In this document: piece after piece, positions 33,840 to 42,655 of the stretch
Numbering within the stretch: the stretch's first letter is position 1
How the letters are laid out: each line of letters opens with the position of its first letter
From: an uncultured Clostridia bacterium
GTDB lineage: Bacteria; Bacillota; Clostridia; Saccharofermentanales; Saccharofermentanaceae
Reading direction: 5' to 3'
Length of the DNA: 64,000 nucleotides
Assembly (NCBI GenBank): GCA_947303185.1
Contig: CAMYXF010000001.1
Span: forward strand, 248,001-312,000
Translations under genes and position numbers: made by a program
Notes under the pieces: model-generated
Databases searched by the model: none
The model's input: the letters and a program-made list of their open reading frames with translations, nothing else
What the model was told of the DNA's origin: nothing

Positions 33840-34236
33840 CTTCTTCCTTAGTTCCGTTTTTCTCTTCTCTTGCAAGACGTCTTGCTTCGTCTTCCTTGAT
33901 CGTCTTGTCGATCAAAGCCTCCATCCTGAGGGCGTTGTTAAGAGTGTTATCAAGTTTGAAGCTGAGCTCGGGAGCAACTCTCAAGTTTATCTCCTGTACG
34001 GTCTCGTAGCGGATAAAACCTTTTGCATGCTCTATGGCTTCCATAGCTTCTTTTTGTGTTTTCTCATCACCGTATACGGAGATGAACACTGTCGCATGAG
34101 ATAAGTCGCGGCTCATCTTGACAGACGTAACAGACGTCAGCAAAGGAACTCTCGGATCCTTTAACTTTGTCGAGATTATTGTCGAGATGATCTTCTGGAT
34201 CTCATCTCCGACTATCTCAGGTCTTCTGTTTTTCAT
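33823..34236 (-). CDS. rbfA: Ribosome-binding factor A
   Basis: Small KH-like factor needed for 30S maturation, 137 aa. The frame opens at 34329, but the protein begins at MKNRRPEIVGDEIQKIIS; ATG 34236 is preceded by AGAGGGAC and starts one base after the infB stop. The motif KDPRVPLLTSVTSVKMSRDL is typical. The C-terminus is an acidic/basic tail (RRLAREEKNGTKEEGGEE). Confidence 0.92.
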   Translation of the reverse strand: MKNRRPEIVGDEIQKIISTIISTKLKDPRVPLLTSVTSVKMSRDLSHATVFISVYGDEKTQKEAMEAIEHAKGFIRYETVQEINLRVAPELSFKLDNTLNNALRMEALIDKTIKEDEARRLAREEKNGTKEEGGEEA

Positions 34237-34237
34237 A

Positions 34238-37099
34238 TCAGTCCCTCTTAACTTCGATGTTGCCGAATGCTTCGATAACATCGCCGATCTTAATGTCGTT
34301 ATACTTCTCGACTGTAAGACCGCACTCATGTCCGGATACTACTTCTTTTACAGAATCCTTCTCGTGCTGCAATGAACCGAGAACACCTGTATAAACAACA
34401 ACGTCATCTCTGATGACTCTGACGTTGGAAGATCTCTGGATCTTACCGTCAGTAACGTAGCATCCGCCGATAGTACCGATGCCGCTGACCTTAAAGAGCT
34501 GTCTGATCTCTGCGTGACCCCAGACAACTTCCTCGATCTTAGGTGCGAGCATACCCTTCATAGCGTTCTCGACATCTTCGATAGCGTTGTAGATGACGCT
34601 GTAGAGTCTGATGTCTACGCCAGTTTCCTTAGCCTTATCAATGATCATCTGTGAAGGTCTTACGTTGAAGCCGATGATGATTGCGTTGGATACGTCAGCA
34701 AGAACGATATCGGACTCGTTGATAGCACCAACTGCGCCGTGGATGACATTGATCTTAACTTCTTCGTTTGTGAGCTTCTCCAAAGACTGCTGAACGGCTT
34801 CTACAGAACCCTGGACGTCAGCCTTAATGATGATGTTGAGATCCTTAACGTCACCTGCTGCCATCTGTGCTGCAAGTGTATCAAGGCTCATCTTGGATGA
34901 TCTGTGGAGCTGCTCTTCTCTCTGCTTGATCTTACGCTTTTCAACGAGCTGTCTTGCTGTCTTATCGTCGTCTACTGCAAAGAGGATCTCACCTGCCTGA
35001 GGAACCTCAGGAAGACCTAAGATCTCGACAGGGATAGAAGGACCTGCCTTCTTGATCGGAGCACCCTTATCATCGTACATAGCTCTTACGTTACCAAGGA
35101 TAGGACCGCATACAACTGTATCGCCCTGTCTCAAAGTACCGCGCTGGATGAGAACTGATGCAACAGCACCTCTGTTCTTATCGAGCTTAGCCTCGATAAC
35201 GGCACCCTTGGCCTGACCCTTAGGATCTGCCTTGAGCTCCATGATGTCTGCTGTGAGGAGTACGTTTTCGAGAAGGTCATCAATACCTGTACCCTGCTTA
35301 GCAGAGATAGGTACCATAATCGTCTGGCCGCCCCACTCTTCACAGATAAGTCCGTAGTTTGTAAGTTCCTGCTTAACTCTGTCAGGATTTGCACCCGGCT
35401 TATCGATCTTGTTGATGGCAACAATGATCTCTGTATTAGCAGCCTTGGCGTGGTTGATAGCTTCGATTGTCTGAGGCATTACACCGTCGTCTGCAGCTAC
35501 AACGAGGATTGCGATATCGGTGAACTGAGCACCTCTTGCTCTCATCGTAGTAAACGCTTCGTGACCAGGAGTATCAAGGAATGTGATCTGACGTCCCTTG
35601 AGTCTTACTGTGTAAGCACCGATCTTCTGTGTGATACCGCCGGCTTCGCCTTCAGTAACGTTAGCAGATCTGATCTTATCGAGGAGTGATGTCTTACCAT
35701 GGTCAACGTGACCCATGACAACGACAACCGGAGGTCTTGTCTCGAGGTTCTCCGGATTATCCTCATCGTTGAAGAGGATATCTTCCTCTGTCTTCTCTTC
35801 AAGAAGTTCTGCGTTGATTCCGAAGCTGTCTGCAACGAGGCATGCAGTATCGAAATCGAGTTCCTGGTTGATTGTTGCCATAACACCAAGCTTCATCAAA
35901 GCCATGATGATGTCGGAACTCTTCTTGCCGATACCTTCAGCAAATTCCTTAACTGTGATGAATGCAGGGATCTTGATCTCAGTGATTACCTGCTCAACAA
36001 CAGCCTGCTGTGCTTCCTGCTTCTTTTTCTTCTTTCTGAATGAGAAATCATCGTAATCACCATCGCTGTTAACACGTCCTGTGAACTGTGATGTACGTGA
36101 CTGCTTTCTCTTGTCGATGTTAGCGTTCTTCTCGCCGTCTCTTCTGTCGGCATTGTTATGCTTCTTGTCGAAAGCACTCTTCTCTGCATAAGAAGATCTG
36201 CTCTTCTTTGCATCTTCGATGGGAGCTTCTGCTCTCGGCTTGGGTGCTCTCTTGAACTGCGGACGTGAACCGTCTTCGTCCTTATCCTTATCAAAGCCTG
36301 CGCCGCCCTGCTTCTGGAATCCGCCGCCTCTGTTGTTCTGGTATCCGCCGGAACCGCCGCTTCTCATCGGGCTCTTCTTATCTCTGCCTGCATATGTGAT
36401 AACAGTAGAACTTCTGATCGTCTCGCCTCTTGCGGGAACGTCAGGAAGTGAGATAACTGCTGAAGAGAGTCTGGGCTTAGCGGGCTCAGGCTTAACTTCG
36501 GGTTTCTTCTCTTCCTTTGCAGGTTCAGCCTTAGCTTCAGGCTTCTTCTCTTCTTTAACTTCTTCCTTAACAGGTTCAGCCTTTGCTTCAGGCTTAACTT
36601 CGGGCTTTGTTTCAGGTTCCTTCTTCTCAGGTTCTTCAGCCTTCTTTTCAGCCTTGGGAGCAGCAGCCTTTGTTGTCTTGGAAGCTGTTGTCTTCTTTGT
36701 AGTCTTCTTCTCTTCCTTTTCCTCAGCAGGCTTTTCTTCTGCCTTTGCTTCGGCATCCTTCTTCTCAGAAGTCTTCTTGGAAGTTGTCTTCTTTGCGGGC
36801 TTCTCTTCAGCCTTATCTTCGGAAGCAACCTTCTTGGTTGTCTTCTTTGCAGGCTTTTCTTCAGCCGTCTCTTCAGATGCTGCTGCCTTCTTTGCAGCAG
36901 TCTTCTTTGCAGGCTTCTCTTCTGCTGCCTCTACGGGAGCAGGTGCGGGTGCTGCAACTTCAACCTTTACTTCTTCAACAGGAGCTTCAGGTGCATCTTC
37001 AGTCTTTTTCTTATGTACACGACCAAGTCTCATTTTCTTGCTGCCGGATACACCTCCGACAGTCAAATCTTTCTTCTTGTTCTCATTATCTTCACTCAT
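34238..37099 (-). CDS. infB: Translation initiation factor IF-2
   Basis: GTPase that places initiator tRNA on the ribosome, 953 aa. Residues 1-350 are a low-complexity K/A/E/P-rich region followed by an R/G-rich segment; the IF2N domain ([21 protein letters not shown]) precedes the G domain ([28 protein letters not shown]) and the C-terminal domains. A TTG one codon upstream is possible, but GGAGG spacing favours the ATG at 37099, which overlaps the L7Ae-like stop (TGATG). Confidence 0.95.
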   Translation of the reverse strand: MSEDNENKKKDLTVGGVSGSKKMRLGRVHKKKTEDAPEAPVEEVKVEVAAPAPAPVEAAEEKPAKKTAAKKAAASEETAEEKPAKKTTKKVASEDKAEEKPAKKTTSKKTSEKKDAEAKAEEKPAEEKEEKKTTKKTTASKTTKAAAPKAEKKAEEPEKKEPETKPEVKPEAKAEPVKEEVKEEKKPEAKAEPAKEEKKPEVKPEPAKPRLSSAVISLPDVPARGETIRSSTVITYAGRDKKSPMRSGGSGGYQNNRGGGFQKQGGAGFDKDKDEDGSRPQFKRAPKPRAEAPIEDAKKSRSSYAEKSAFDKKHNNADRRDGEKNANIDKRKQSRTSQFTGRVNSDGDYDDFSFRKKKKKQEAQQAVVEQVITEIKIPAFITVKEFAEGIGKKSSDIIMALMKLGVMATINQELDFDTACLVADSFGINAELLEEKTEEDILFNDEDNPENLETRPPVVVVMGHVDHGKTSLLDKIRSANVTEGEAGGITQKIGAYTVRLKGRQITFLDTPGHEAFTTMRARGAQFTDIAILVVAADDGVMPQTIEAINHAKAANTEIIVAINKIDKPGANPDRVKQELTNYGLICEEWGGQTIMVPISAKQGTGIDDLLENVLLTADIMELKADPKGQAKGAVIEAKLDKNRGAVASVLIQRGTLRQGDTVVCGPILGNVRAMYDDKGAPIKKAGPSIPVEILGLPEVPQAGEILFAVDDDKTARQLVEKRKIKQREEQLHRSSKMSLDTLAAQMAAGDVKDLNIIIKADVQGSVEAVQQSLEKLTNEEVKINVIHGAVGAINESDIVLADVSNAIIIGFNVRPSQMIIDKAKETGVDIRLYSVIYNAIEDVENAMKGMLAPKIEEVVWGHAEIRQLFKVSGIGTIGGCYVTDGKIQRSSNVRVIRDDVVVYTGVLGSLQHEKDSVKEVVSGHECGLTVEKYNDIKIGDVIEAFGNIEVKRD

Positions 37100-37431
37100 C
37101 AAGTATCTTCCTCCTCGTTGATATTCTCGAGTATGGCGGAAATCCCTTCCGCAAAGCTTTTGTCCGTAATAGCCGCAACTGTTCTGCTTGGCTTACCTAA
37201 CGCATCTCCTAATTCATCTGATGTCGCGAAACTGAAGCAGGCAATCTCTTTATCACTTGTCATGTTCTTCAGTATCTTGTCGAGAGAGTTCCTTGAAATG
37301 TCACGGGTGATTATCAGCAGCTCGACATTACCGGCACGGATCGCTCCTTTTACCGCATCGCTTCCCGATACGACTTTTCCGGCACGGGCTGCAAGCCCTA
37401 TCATTCCAAATGCTCTTTCTTTTTCAGTCAT
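37099..37431 (-). CDS. ylxQ: L7Ae/L30e-like RNA-binding protein (YlxQ)
   Basis: A 110-aa protein of the L7Ae/L30e/Gadd45 family, encoded between rnpM and infB as in other Firmicutes. [25 protein letters not shown] and [13 protein letters not shown] match the kink-turn binding fold. It probably binds RNA on the ribosome or RNase P; its exact role is unsettled. Stops and starts overlap with both neighbours. Confidence 0.87.
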   Translation of the reverse strand: MTEKERAFGMIGLAARAGKVVSGSDAVKGAIRAGNVELLIITRDISRNSLDKILKNMTSDKEIACFSFATSDELGDALGKPSRTVAAITDKSFAEGISAILENINEEEDT

Positions 37432-37706
37432 CAGTTCTCTTCTATTCTTTCCAAAAGTGATTTAGCAAGTGCCTTTATCTCTTCATCTGTCAAAGGCTTC
37501 TTAAGACCTTTGGAAAGCTTTGCTGCCTTCTTAAGCTCAGCAGTTATGCATTCTTCCTTGGGGCAGAGATATGCTCCTCTTCCGGCAAGCTTTCCGGTGG
37601 GATCGAAAACAACCTCTCCTTCGGGAGTCATGACAATACGCAGGAGATCACTCTTATCTCTTACGGTTCTGCATGATACACAACTTCTTTGCGGCTTCTT
37701 CTTCAT
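37431..37706 (-). CDS. rnpM: RNase P modulator RnpM (YlxR)
   Basis: A 91-aa basic protein with RSCVSCRTVRDKSDLLRI and the GRGAYLCP signature of the YlxR family. YlxR in Bacillus subtilis binds the RNase P RNA and modulates its activity. It lies between nusA and the L7Ae-like gene, the conserved order. CxxC near the N-terminus is part of the family fold. Confidence 0.92.
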   Translation of the reverse strand: MKKKPQRSCVSCRTVRDKSDLLRIVMTPEGEVVFDPTGKLAGRGAYLCPKEECITAELKKAAKLSKGLKKPLTDEEIKALAKSLLERIEEN

Positions 37707-37726
37707 AACATTAACGCTCTGCAGGA

Positions 37727-38899
37727 TTATTCCTCTTTGCCGGCTTCATCATCAACAACAGTGAAGTCATCGATAAGTGCCTTGGATGCTTCTACGCTCT
37801 CGTCAGACTCTTTCTTGATATCGATCTTGAAACCTGTAAGTCTTGCAGCGAGACGAACGTTCTGGCCGCTCTTACCGATTGCAAGTGAGAACTGCTGGTC
37901 AGGAACGATAACCTTAGCGTATCTCTCAACTTCGCCGTTCTCGTTTGTTGTGATCTCTGTATCAACTCTGGAAACCTTTGCAGGCTGGAGAGCTTCGCTG
38001 ATGAAGAGAGCAGGATCTTCCTTCCAGTCAACGATGTCGATCTTCTCTTCAGCAAGCTCGTTCATGATCTGCTGAACTCTCTGGCCTCTCTGACCAACGC
38101 AGGAACCCTTTGCATCGATATCGGGATCCTTGGAGTAAACAGCGATCTTTGTTCTTGAACCTGCTTCTCTTGCAACTGATCTGATAACAACGTCACCTGC
38201 CTTGATCTCAGGTACTTCAAGCTCGAAAAGCTTTGTTACGAGTCTTGCGTCTGTTCTTGAAAGAACAACGGAAGGTCTGCCGTTAGCTTCCTCAACGCCC
38301 ATTACGAGGAACTTCATGATCCTGTCCTGATCGTAATGCTCGTTTCTGTTATTTCTGATCTGACCGTCGTGCTTAACGATAGCTTCTGCACGGCCGATGT
38401 TTACGTATACGTTTCTGGCGTCCTTACGAACGATGGTACCGGAAGTGATCTCACCGATCTTGCCGGAGAACTCCTTCTCAATCTTCATGCTCTCAGCATC
38501 TCTGAGCTTCTGGTTGATGGCATTCTTTGCAGCGCTTGCAGCAAGGCGTCCCAAATCTTCAACGTCGATACCGATCTCGATCTCGTCTCCGACTTCAACA
38601 TCCTCATATCCAAGCTCTTTAGCAGCTTCGATGGAAATCTCGTTTGCCTCATCTACGACATCGTCTACAACTTCAGCGAGCTTGTAAACATAGATCTCGC
38701 CGGACTCTCTGTCGATCTCAGCGCTTACGGACTTGATGTCCTGCTTGTTGCCGCCGAACTCACGTCTGTATGCAGCTACAAGACCGCTCTCGATCGCCTG
38801 GAATACTTCTTCCTCGTCGATGTCTCTTTCCTCTGCGAGGAGCTTAACGAGACTTACTATTGTATCCTTAGGTTCCTCTTCACTCTTTTTTCTGGGCAT
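37727..38899 (-). CDS. nusA: Transcription termination/antitermination factor NusA
   Basis: RNA polymerase-associated factor of 390 aa. N-terminal polymerase-binding domain, S1 domain (SGTIVRKDARNVYVNIGRAEA) and two KH domains (DAKGSCVGQRGQRVQQIMNE and LAIGKSGQNVRLAARLTG) are visible. It lacks the C-terminal acidic repeats of E. coli NusA, as is normal in Gram-positives. NusA is known to act on terminator hairpins, which is notable given the attenuator-like hairpin in this operon's leader. Confidence 0.95.
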   Translation of the reverse strand: MPRKKSEEEPKDTIVSLVKLLAEERDIDEEEVFQAIESGLVAAYRREFGGNKQDIKSVSAEIDRESGEIYVYKLAEVVDDVVDEANEISIEAAKELGYEDVEVGDEIEIGIDVEDLGRLAASAAKNAINQKLRDAESMKIEKEFSGKIGEITSGTIVRKDARNVYVNIGRAEAIVKHDGQIRNNRNEHYDQDRIMKFLVMGVEEANGRPSVVLSRTDARLVTKLFELEVPEIKAGDVVIRSVAREAGSRTKIAVYSKDPDIDAKGSCVGQRGQRVQQIMNELAEEKIDIVDWKEDPALFISEALQPAKVSRVDTEITTNENGEVERYAKVIVPDQQFSLAIGKSGQNVRLAARLTGFKIDIKKESDESVEASKALIDDFTVVDDEAGKEE

Positions 38900-38916
38900 T
38901 TTATATTTCCTCCTGC

Positions 38917-39381
38917 TTAAAATTCTATGTGACGTACGGCCTTTGCGATCTCCTCTAATGCGAGGGTCAGCTCTTCTCCGTTATCAAACACAAATGTTGC
39001 CTTATCACCTTCTGCGCCTTTAATGACTGCAGTAAAGTTCTTCTTGCCTTCCATGGGCTTATAGAGAGTAACGTCTGCTTTCTCTCCGCTGTATCTGTTG
39101 TAGTCCTTTACCGTCTCCAGAGGTCTTGTAAGTCCGGGAGAGGATACTTCAAAGAAATCAGGATCGATCGAAGCTGAAGCATCGATGACGGGATCTACCG
39201 CACGGCTTACCGTCTCGCAGTCATCGATTCCGATGCCGCCCTTTTTGTCGATGTAGAGCGTCAGGACCATTCCCCTGGCTTCTTTGACATAAGAACAGTC
39301 AACAAGGTCAAAACCGAGTCCGGATACGACAGGTTCAGCGAGTTCAAACGCTTCCTGTGCCACCTTTGATCTTTTAGCCAA
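38917..39381 (-). CDS. rimP: Ribosome maturation factor RimP
   Basis: Factor for 30S subunit maturation, 154 aa. RimP features are GFDLVDCSYVKEARG, LTLYIDKKGGIGIDDCETVSRAVDP and EVSSPGLTRPL. The frame opens at a GTG (39414), but AAAGGAG lies downstream of it, 7 bases before the TTG at 39381, so TTG is the likely start. It is the first gene of the nusA-infB operon and is preceded by a terminator-like hairpin. Confidence 0.92.
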   Translation of the reverse strand: MAKRSKVAQEAFELAEPVVSGLGFDLVDCSYVKEARGMVLTLYIDKKGGIGIDDCETVSRAVDPVIDASASIDPDFFEVSSPGLTRPLETVKDYNRYSGEKADVTLYKPMEGKKNFTAVIKGAEGDKATFVFDNGEELTLALEEIAKAVRHIEF

Positions 39382-39401
39382 ATTCTTTCTCCTTTTACAA
39401 C

Positions 39402-39431
39402 AAAAAACGGACACGCATAACGCTGTCCGTT
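39402..39431 (-). terminator. Attenuator-like intrinsic terminator in the rimP-nusA leader
   Basis: On the minus strand AACGGACA (39431-39424) pairs with TGTCCGTT (39413-39406) across a 10-nt loop, running into TTTTTT. The upstream minus strand has no gene, only a promoter at 39460-39488, so this terminator lies between the promoter and rimP, as an attenuator would. Confidence 0.75.
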
Positions 39432-39459
39432 CGATAAAAACTCTTTTATGAACTGGCTA

Positions 39460-39488
39460 ATTTTACCATATTAGAAAAAATAACGCAA
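39460..39488 (-). promoter_or_regulatory. Promoter of the rimP-nusA-infB operon
   Basis: On the minus strand, -35 TTGCGT (39488-39483), a 17-bp spacer and an extended -10 TGG-TAAAAT (39465-39460 for TAAAAT). Transcription should start near 39453, about 20 nt before the terminator-like stem. The gap 39432-39602 also carries the divergent upstream region of the P-loop gene. Confidence 0.65.
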
Positions 39489-39602
39489 ACCGAAAAATGT
39501 TCCTGATTTTTTACATTTTAATATTCATTTCAGGTGTCAATTATACTAAAATAAACATATCCAAATATCCAATGGAAATATGATCCCCAAAGGAGACATT
39601 CT

Positions 39603-40010
39603 ATGATTAAACTTATTGCAGGACCTAAGGGCACGGGCAAGACAGCAAAGCTCGTCGATGACATTAACGCAGTTGCAGCTACAGACAGCAACGTCGTATG
39701 CCTTGAGAGAGGTAACAGATTAGACCAGCTTCTTAAGCCCACAGTCCGTCTTGTAAATATGAAGGAATACCCCATCGAAGGTTTTGACCAGGTTCTCGCA
39801 TTCATCTGCGGTATCTGCTCCAAAGATTACGACTTAACACATATCTATGTTGATGCAATCTGCAAAGTTGCTAACAACTACGATCCCGAAGGCCTCGGCG
39901 CATTCCTTTTGAAGCTTGACGCATTCTTGAAGGACACACCTGTTACAGCTACTATCCTTTACAGTGGCGAGATCGACAGCCTTCCCGAAGAAGCAAGAAA
40001 GTTTGCTTAA
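39603..40010 (+). CDS. Small P-loop protein of unknown function
   Basis: A 135-aa soluble protein with a clear Walker A at its N-terminus (AGPKGTGKTAKLVDDIN, residues 6-22) and an aspartate at THIYVDAICK that could act as Walker B. It has no other domain I recognise. AAAGGAGA precedes the ATG, and a strong terminator follows, so it is monocistronic. It may be a mini-ATPase or nucleotide-binding regulator; no function can be assigned. Confidence 0.82.
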   Translation: MIKLIAGPKGTGKTAKLVDDINAVAATDSNVVCLERGNRLDQLLKPTVRLVNMKEYPIEGFDQVLAFICGICSKDYDLTHIYVDAICKVANNYDPEGLGAFLLKLDAFLKDTPVTATILYSGEIDSLPEEARKFA

Positions 40011-40035
40011 TTAACAATTTAATACCGTAAAACTT

Positions 40036-40066
40036 CCCGGGTCTGTTATGCAGGCCCGGGGTTTTT
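40036..40066 (+). terminator. Rho-independent terminator after the P-loop gene
   Basis: CCCGGGTCTG (40036-40045) pairs with CAGGCCCGGG (40051-40060) with one G-U pair and a 5-nt loop, followed by GTTTTTAAT. A strong terminator between the P-loop gene and mscL. Confidence 0.9.
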
Positions 40067-40098
40067 AATAAACAATCCACATCAGGAGGGAAAACATT

Positions 40099-40548
40099 AT
40101 GGGTTTAATTTCAGAATTCAAGGAATTCGCACTCAAGGGCAATGTAGTTGATATGGCTATCGGTGTTATCGTCGGTGCTGCATTCAAGGATATCGTTACT
40201 TCCTTTACAGACAGTTTCATTAATCCTTTGATCGCTTCTGTCGGCGGAGCTGAGATCGCTGGATCTATCAGACTTCCCTGGGTTGACTACACAGGTCTTA
40301 CAATGGAAGAGATCCAGAGCCTTTCACTTAACTACGGCGCATTCTTAACAGCTATCATCAATTTCCTTATCATGGCTGTAATCCTCTTCATTATGCTTAA
40401 GGCTATCAACACTCTTAAGAGCGGTATCGGCAAGAAGCTTAAGAAGGGTCAGAAGGAAGAACCCGCACCTGCACCTGAGCCGTCCGATGAAGTTAAACTC
40501 CTCACAGAGATCAGAGACTCCCTCAAAGCACAGGCAGCAAAGAAATAA
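40099..40548 (+). CDS. mscL: Large-conductance mechanosensitive channel
   Basis: Pentameric membrane safety valve opened by hypo-osmotic stress, 149 aa. The N-terminal amphipathic helix and TM1 (FKEFALKGNVVDMAIGVIVG) are MscL-specific; TM2 (FLTAIINFLIMAVILFIMLKAI) precedes a charged C-terminal bundle. CAGGAGGG lies before the ATG. Strong terminators on both sides make it a single-gene unit. Confidence 0.95.
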   Translation: MGLISEFKEFALKGNVVDMAIGVIVGAAFKDIVTSFTDSFINPLIASVGGAEIAGSIRLPWVDYTGLTMEEIQSLSLNYGAFLTAIINFLIMAVILFIMLKAINTLKSGIGKKLKKGQKEEPAPAPEPSDEVKLLTEIRDSLKAQAAKK

Positions 40549-40572
40549 CATCCGGTTATTTACAGAAAATTT

Positions 40573-40602
40573 AAGGGCATCTCACCGTAGATGCCCTTTT
40601 TT
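40573..40602. terminator. Bidirectional terminator between mscL and a convergent gene
   Basis: AAGGGCATCT (40573-40582) and AGATGCCCTT (40589-40598) form a perfect 10-bp stem with a 6-nt loop, followed by T6 on the plus strand and AAATTTTC on the minus strand. It can end both mscL and the minus-strand zinc-ribbon gene. Confidence 0.9.
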
Positions 40603-40620
40603 AATGCTCAATTACTCTTT

Positions 40621-41373
40621 TTATTCCAGCATGTCGATTGCTTCGTAAAATCCTGCCGCCCTGTCAGTCTGGATAAGGACAAGCACCCTGTCCATGTAAT
40701 GCTTCGACCTGAATCTTATCGGTACAAGATTCTGATATTCGCTGACGGCTTTCTTCTTGCTGCTGAGTTTTTTCATAACTTCTGCTGCGCGTGTCTCAAG
40801 ATCCCTTTGTCTCTTGCGGATCATGTATTCTTCTTCGCCAAGCTGTTCGTTAAGCCTGTCTCTTTTACGGCTGGCATGAATGCCGCCAAAGATCAAAAGA
40901 CCAACTGCAGCAGCTATACCGAGGAATAAAGCGCCGAGAATTCCTTCACTGTCATCGTTTGCTGCACTGATAATAGCGCCTATCAGATAAACCGCATTAA
41001 GAGCAATGTATGCGTATATGAAAAACGGCCAGAAAAATCTGAACATTGAATAACGCTTACCTGATAAGACAACAGGTTTCTTAAGAGCCGTCTGATTATC
41101 GTCAAGTTCCCTCTGAAGTCTTTCGATGGATGAATACTCATCCCTGAGTTTTTCTGCAAGTGCAATGCTCTCTTCTTTGGTCATCTGCGGACGTACCTGT
41201 TCAGGTGCCGCAGCTGCAACAGCGACTCCCGGCGCAGCATACGGATTTGCAGTGTTGATTCCCGCCGGAACAAACGCTTCCGCGTTAGCCTGCTTATCGA
41301 TTGCTTGTCCGCACATGAAGCAAAAGACATCATCAGCTTTGAGCTGAGCACCGCATTTTCTGCAATAAGCCAT
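40621..41373 (-). CDS. Zinc-ribbon membrane protein, function unknown
   Basis: A 250-aa protein. The N-terminal zinc ribbon MAYCRKCGAQLKADDVFCFMCG has two CxxC knuckles (residues 4-21). A disordered A/P-rich segment, a charged helix (about 65-95) and two TM helices (about 112-165) follow, then a basic coiled coil (SRKRDRLNEQLGEEE) and a short C-terminal tail. Zinc-ribbon membrane proteins of this sort are frequent in Clostridia and mostly uncharacterised. RBS AAGGGGG is before the ATG. Confidence 0.75.
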   Translation of the reverse strand: MAYCRKCGAQLKADDVFCFMCGQAIDKQANAEAFVPAGINTANPYAAPGVAVAAAAPEQVRPQMTKEESIALAEKLRDEYSSIERLQRELDDNQTALKKPVVLSGKRYSMFRFFWPFFIYAYIALNAVYLIGAIISAANDDSEGILGALFLGIAAAVGLLIFGGIHASRKRDRLNEQLGEEEYMIRKRQRDLETRAAEVMKKLSSKKKAVSEYQNLVPIRFRSKHYMDRVLVLIQTDRAAGFYEAIDMLE

Positions 41374-41435
41374 ACAAATCTACCCCCTTAATAAATTCCG
41401 GAATGCATTCCATAACATTCGCGGTTATAAAATTA

Positions 41436-41441
41436 ATTATA
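41436..41441 (-). promoter_or_regulatory. Extended -10 element for the zinc-ribbon gene
   Basis: On the minus strand TTGGTATAATTAA contains a perfect TATAAT preceded by TG-n, about 65 bp before the ATG at 41373. A good -35 at normal spacing is not evident; the extended -10 may compensate. It overlaps the downstream end of the ArsR terminator. Confidence 0.5.
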
Positions 41442-41446
41442 CCAAC

Positions 41447-41483
41447 AAAAACGGTCGGGATTTGTAAATTCGATCCCGGCCGT
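41447..41483 (-). terminator. Terminator after the ArsR-like gene
   Basis: On the minus strand ACGGCCGGGAT (41483-41473) pairs with ATCCCGACCGT (41461-41451), an 11-bp stem with one wobble pair and an 11-nt loop, followed by TTTTTG. It ends the YhbD-ArsR unit before the zinc-ribbon gene. Confidence 0.85.
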
Positions 41484-41508
41484 TTATGGATTTATTTAAG
41501 ATTGCGGA

Positions 41509-41895
41509 TCAATCTTTTTTCTTCTTTTTGCTCTTATCCTTTTTCTTCTTTTTCTTGCCCTTCTTCAGTTCTTTGCTGTCATCAGAAAGGTCTTTTGCCT
41601 TCTCTGTTTTTTTCGAGCCTGACTTAAGAGATTCAATACCTGAAAGCACTAAGTCGATCGTGTCTTTGTTTACCGAGTAGTAAGCAAATCTTCCTCTGCG
41701 CTCAACATTCACAAGACCTGCTTCTTTAAGGCATGACATGTGATGTGACAGGGTCGGCTGCGTGAAATCGAATTCGGAAAGAATGTCCTTTGCCGTAAGC
41801 TCGCCTTTTGAAGCGATAAGGGACAGGATCTTAAACCTGACACTTTCTGACAGTATGCTTAATACTTCAACGAGCTGTACTTCGATCTCAGCCAT
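41509..41895 (-). CDS. ArsR-family regulator with poly-lysine tail
   Basis: A 128-aa protein. Residues 1-85 form the ArsR winged helix (SESVRFKILSLIASKGELT, FTQPTLSHHMSCLKEAGLV, RRGRFAYYSVN). The usual metal-sensing cysteine motif of ArsR/SmtB is missing. Residues 92-128 are almost all K, D and S, ending in DKSKKKKKD, so DNA or RNA affinity may be non-specific. It lies 8 bp after the YhbD-like regulator and is probably cotranscribed with it. Target genes are unknown. Confidence 0.82.
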   Translation of the reverse strand: MAEIEVQLVEVLSILSESVRFKILSLIASKGELTAKDILSEFDFTQPTLSHHMSCLKEAGLVNVERRGRFAYYSVNKDTIDLVLSGIESLKSGSKKTEKAKDLSDDSKELKKGKKKKKKDKSKKKKKD

Positions 41896-41903
41896 AGGAT
41901 TTA

Positions 41904-42530
41904 TCAGGCAATGAGCTGATCCTTGAGAGCTTCTTCGAACTCACCGAGATTTGCGCATGCGATGATCTCAGCATTGTCTTCTAACAGGATCTCGTCTTCA
42001 CCTCTTACGAGAACTGTCATCGGAACGCCCATCTTGCGGAGAAGAATGAGCTGGTATTCCTTGGATGTCTCAGAGGAAAGATACTTGCAAAGAAGTCTCA
42101 ATACCTGCTTTGCGTCTTCCAGATAGATTCCGGAAAGCTTCATGAGGTGATCGATTACATACATTGCGAAAACATCGTTGAAATCAAGAAGATCCTTCAT
42201 CGGGAAAACTGATGTGAATGCTGTAAGTGACATTCTGCCGACGATCTCGAGATCCTTGAAATCCTGCATGGGGATCTTGAAGCTCTCTACGTTAGCAGAG
42301 AAAAGCTCCTGCATCTGGTCAACGGAAAGCTCGCTCTTGAGATCCTTGATGCGTGCAATTCTTGCTGTGATCTTCTCTTCGGGGAAGAAGGTAGCCTGTC
42401 CGATCTCCGTTGCCTTATGAATAAACCAACTCTCGGGAATTAAGCCCTGACGCTTCCAGCGGTAGAGCGTACCATAAGAGATTCCTTCCTTTGTAAGCAG
42501 ATCTTTCTTTGAAATAAGTCTGTCGTCCAT
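41904..42530 (-). CDS. YhbD-like (DUF4004) MerR-type DNA-binding protein
   Basis: A 208-aa protein whose N-terminus (LISKKDLLTKEGISYGTLYRWKRQGLIPESWF) matches the MerR-like helix-turn-helix of the YhbD/DUF4004 family; the FFPEEKITARI segment is also typical. The C-terminal 130 residues are an uncharacterised helical domain. GAGGGG precedes the ATG. YhbD in Bacillus lies beside bactofilin genes, which are absent here. Two TGTAAC-like dyads in the upstream gap suggest autoregulation or a shared operator. Confidence 0.8.
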   Translation of the reverse strand: MDDRLISKKDLLTKEGISYGTLYRWKRQGLIPESWFIHKATEIGQATFFPEEKITARIARIKDLKSELSVDQMQELFSANVESFKIPMQDFKDLEIVGRMSLTAFTSVFPMKDLLDFNDVFAMYVIDHLMKLSGIYLEDAKQVLRLLCKYLSSETSKEYQLILLRKMGVPMTVLVRGEDEILLEDNAEIIACANLGEFEEALKDQLIA

Positions 42531-42574
42531 AAAACCATTTCCCCTCTTTTCTTATCTTGATAACCCGATTGTAG

Positions 42575-42590
42575 AATAACAATGTTACAA
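42575..42590 (-). promoter_or_regulatory. Imperfect TGTAAC-ATT-GTTATT dyad upstream of the YhbD-like gene
   Basis: On the minus strand TTGTAACATTGTTATT is followed directly by CTACAAT, whose TACAAT could be a -10. Thirteen bases (TGTAACATTGTTA) are identical to the perfect dyad inside xpt at 60112. A dyad just upstream of -10 is where MerR-type regulators usually bind. Confidence 0.42.
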
Positions 42591-42625
42591 CCATGAGACA
42601 TCAGGATAAAAAGAAGGCAACAAAT

Positions 42626-42650
42626 AACCCCTGCCATAGCGACAGGGGTT
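42626..42650 (-). terminator. Terminator hairpin after the Ala-rich membrane protein gene
   Basis: AACCCCTG (42626-42633) and CAGGGGTT (42643-42650) form a perfect 8-bp stem with a 9-nt loop. On the minus strand it is followed by ATTTGTTGCC. The plus strand continues with GATTTTAT, so it may work both ways. It lies between the Ala-rich gene and the YhbD-like gene. Confidence 0.6.
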
Positions 42651-42655
42651 GATTT

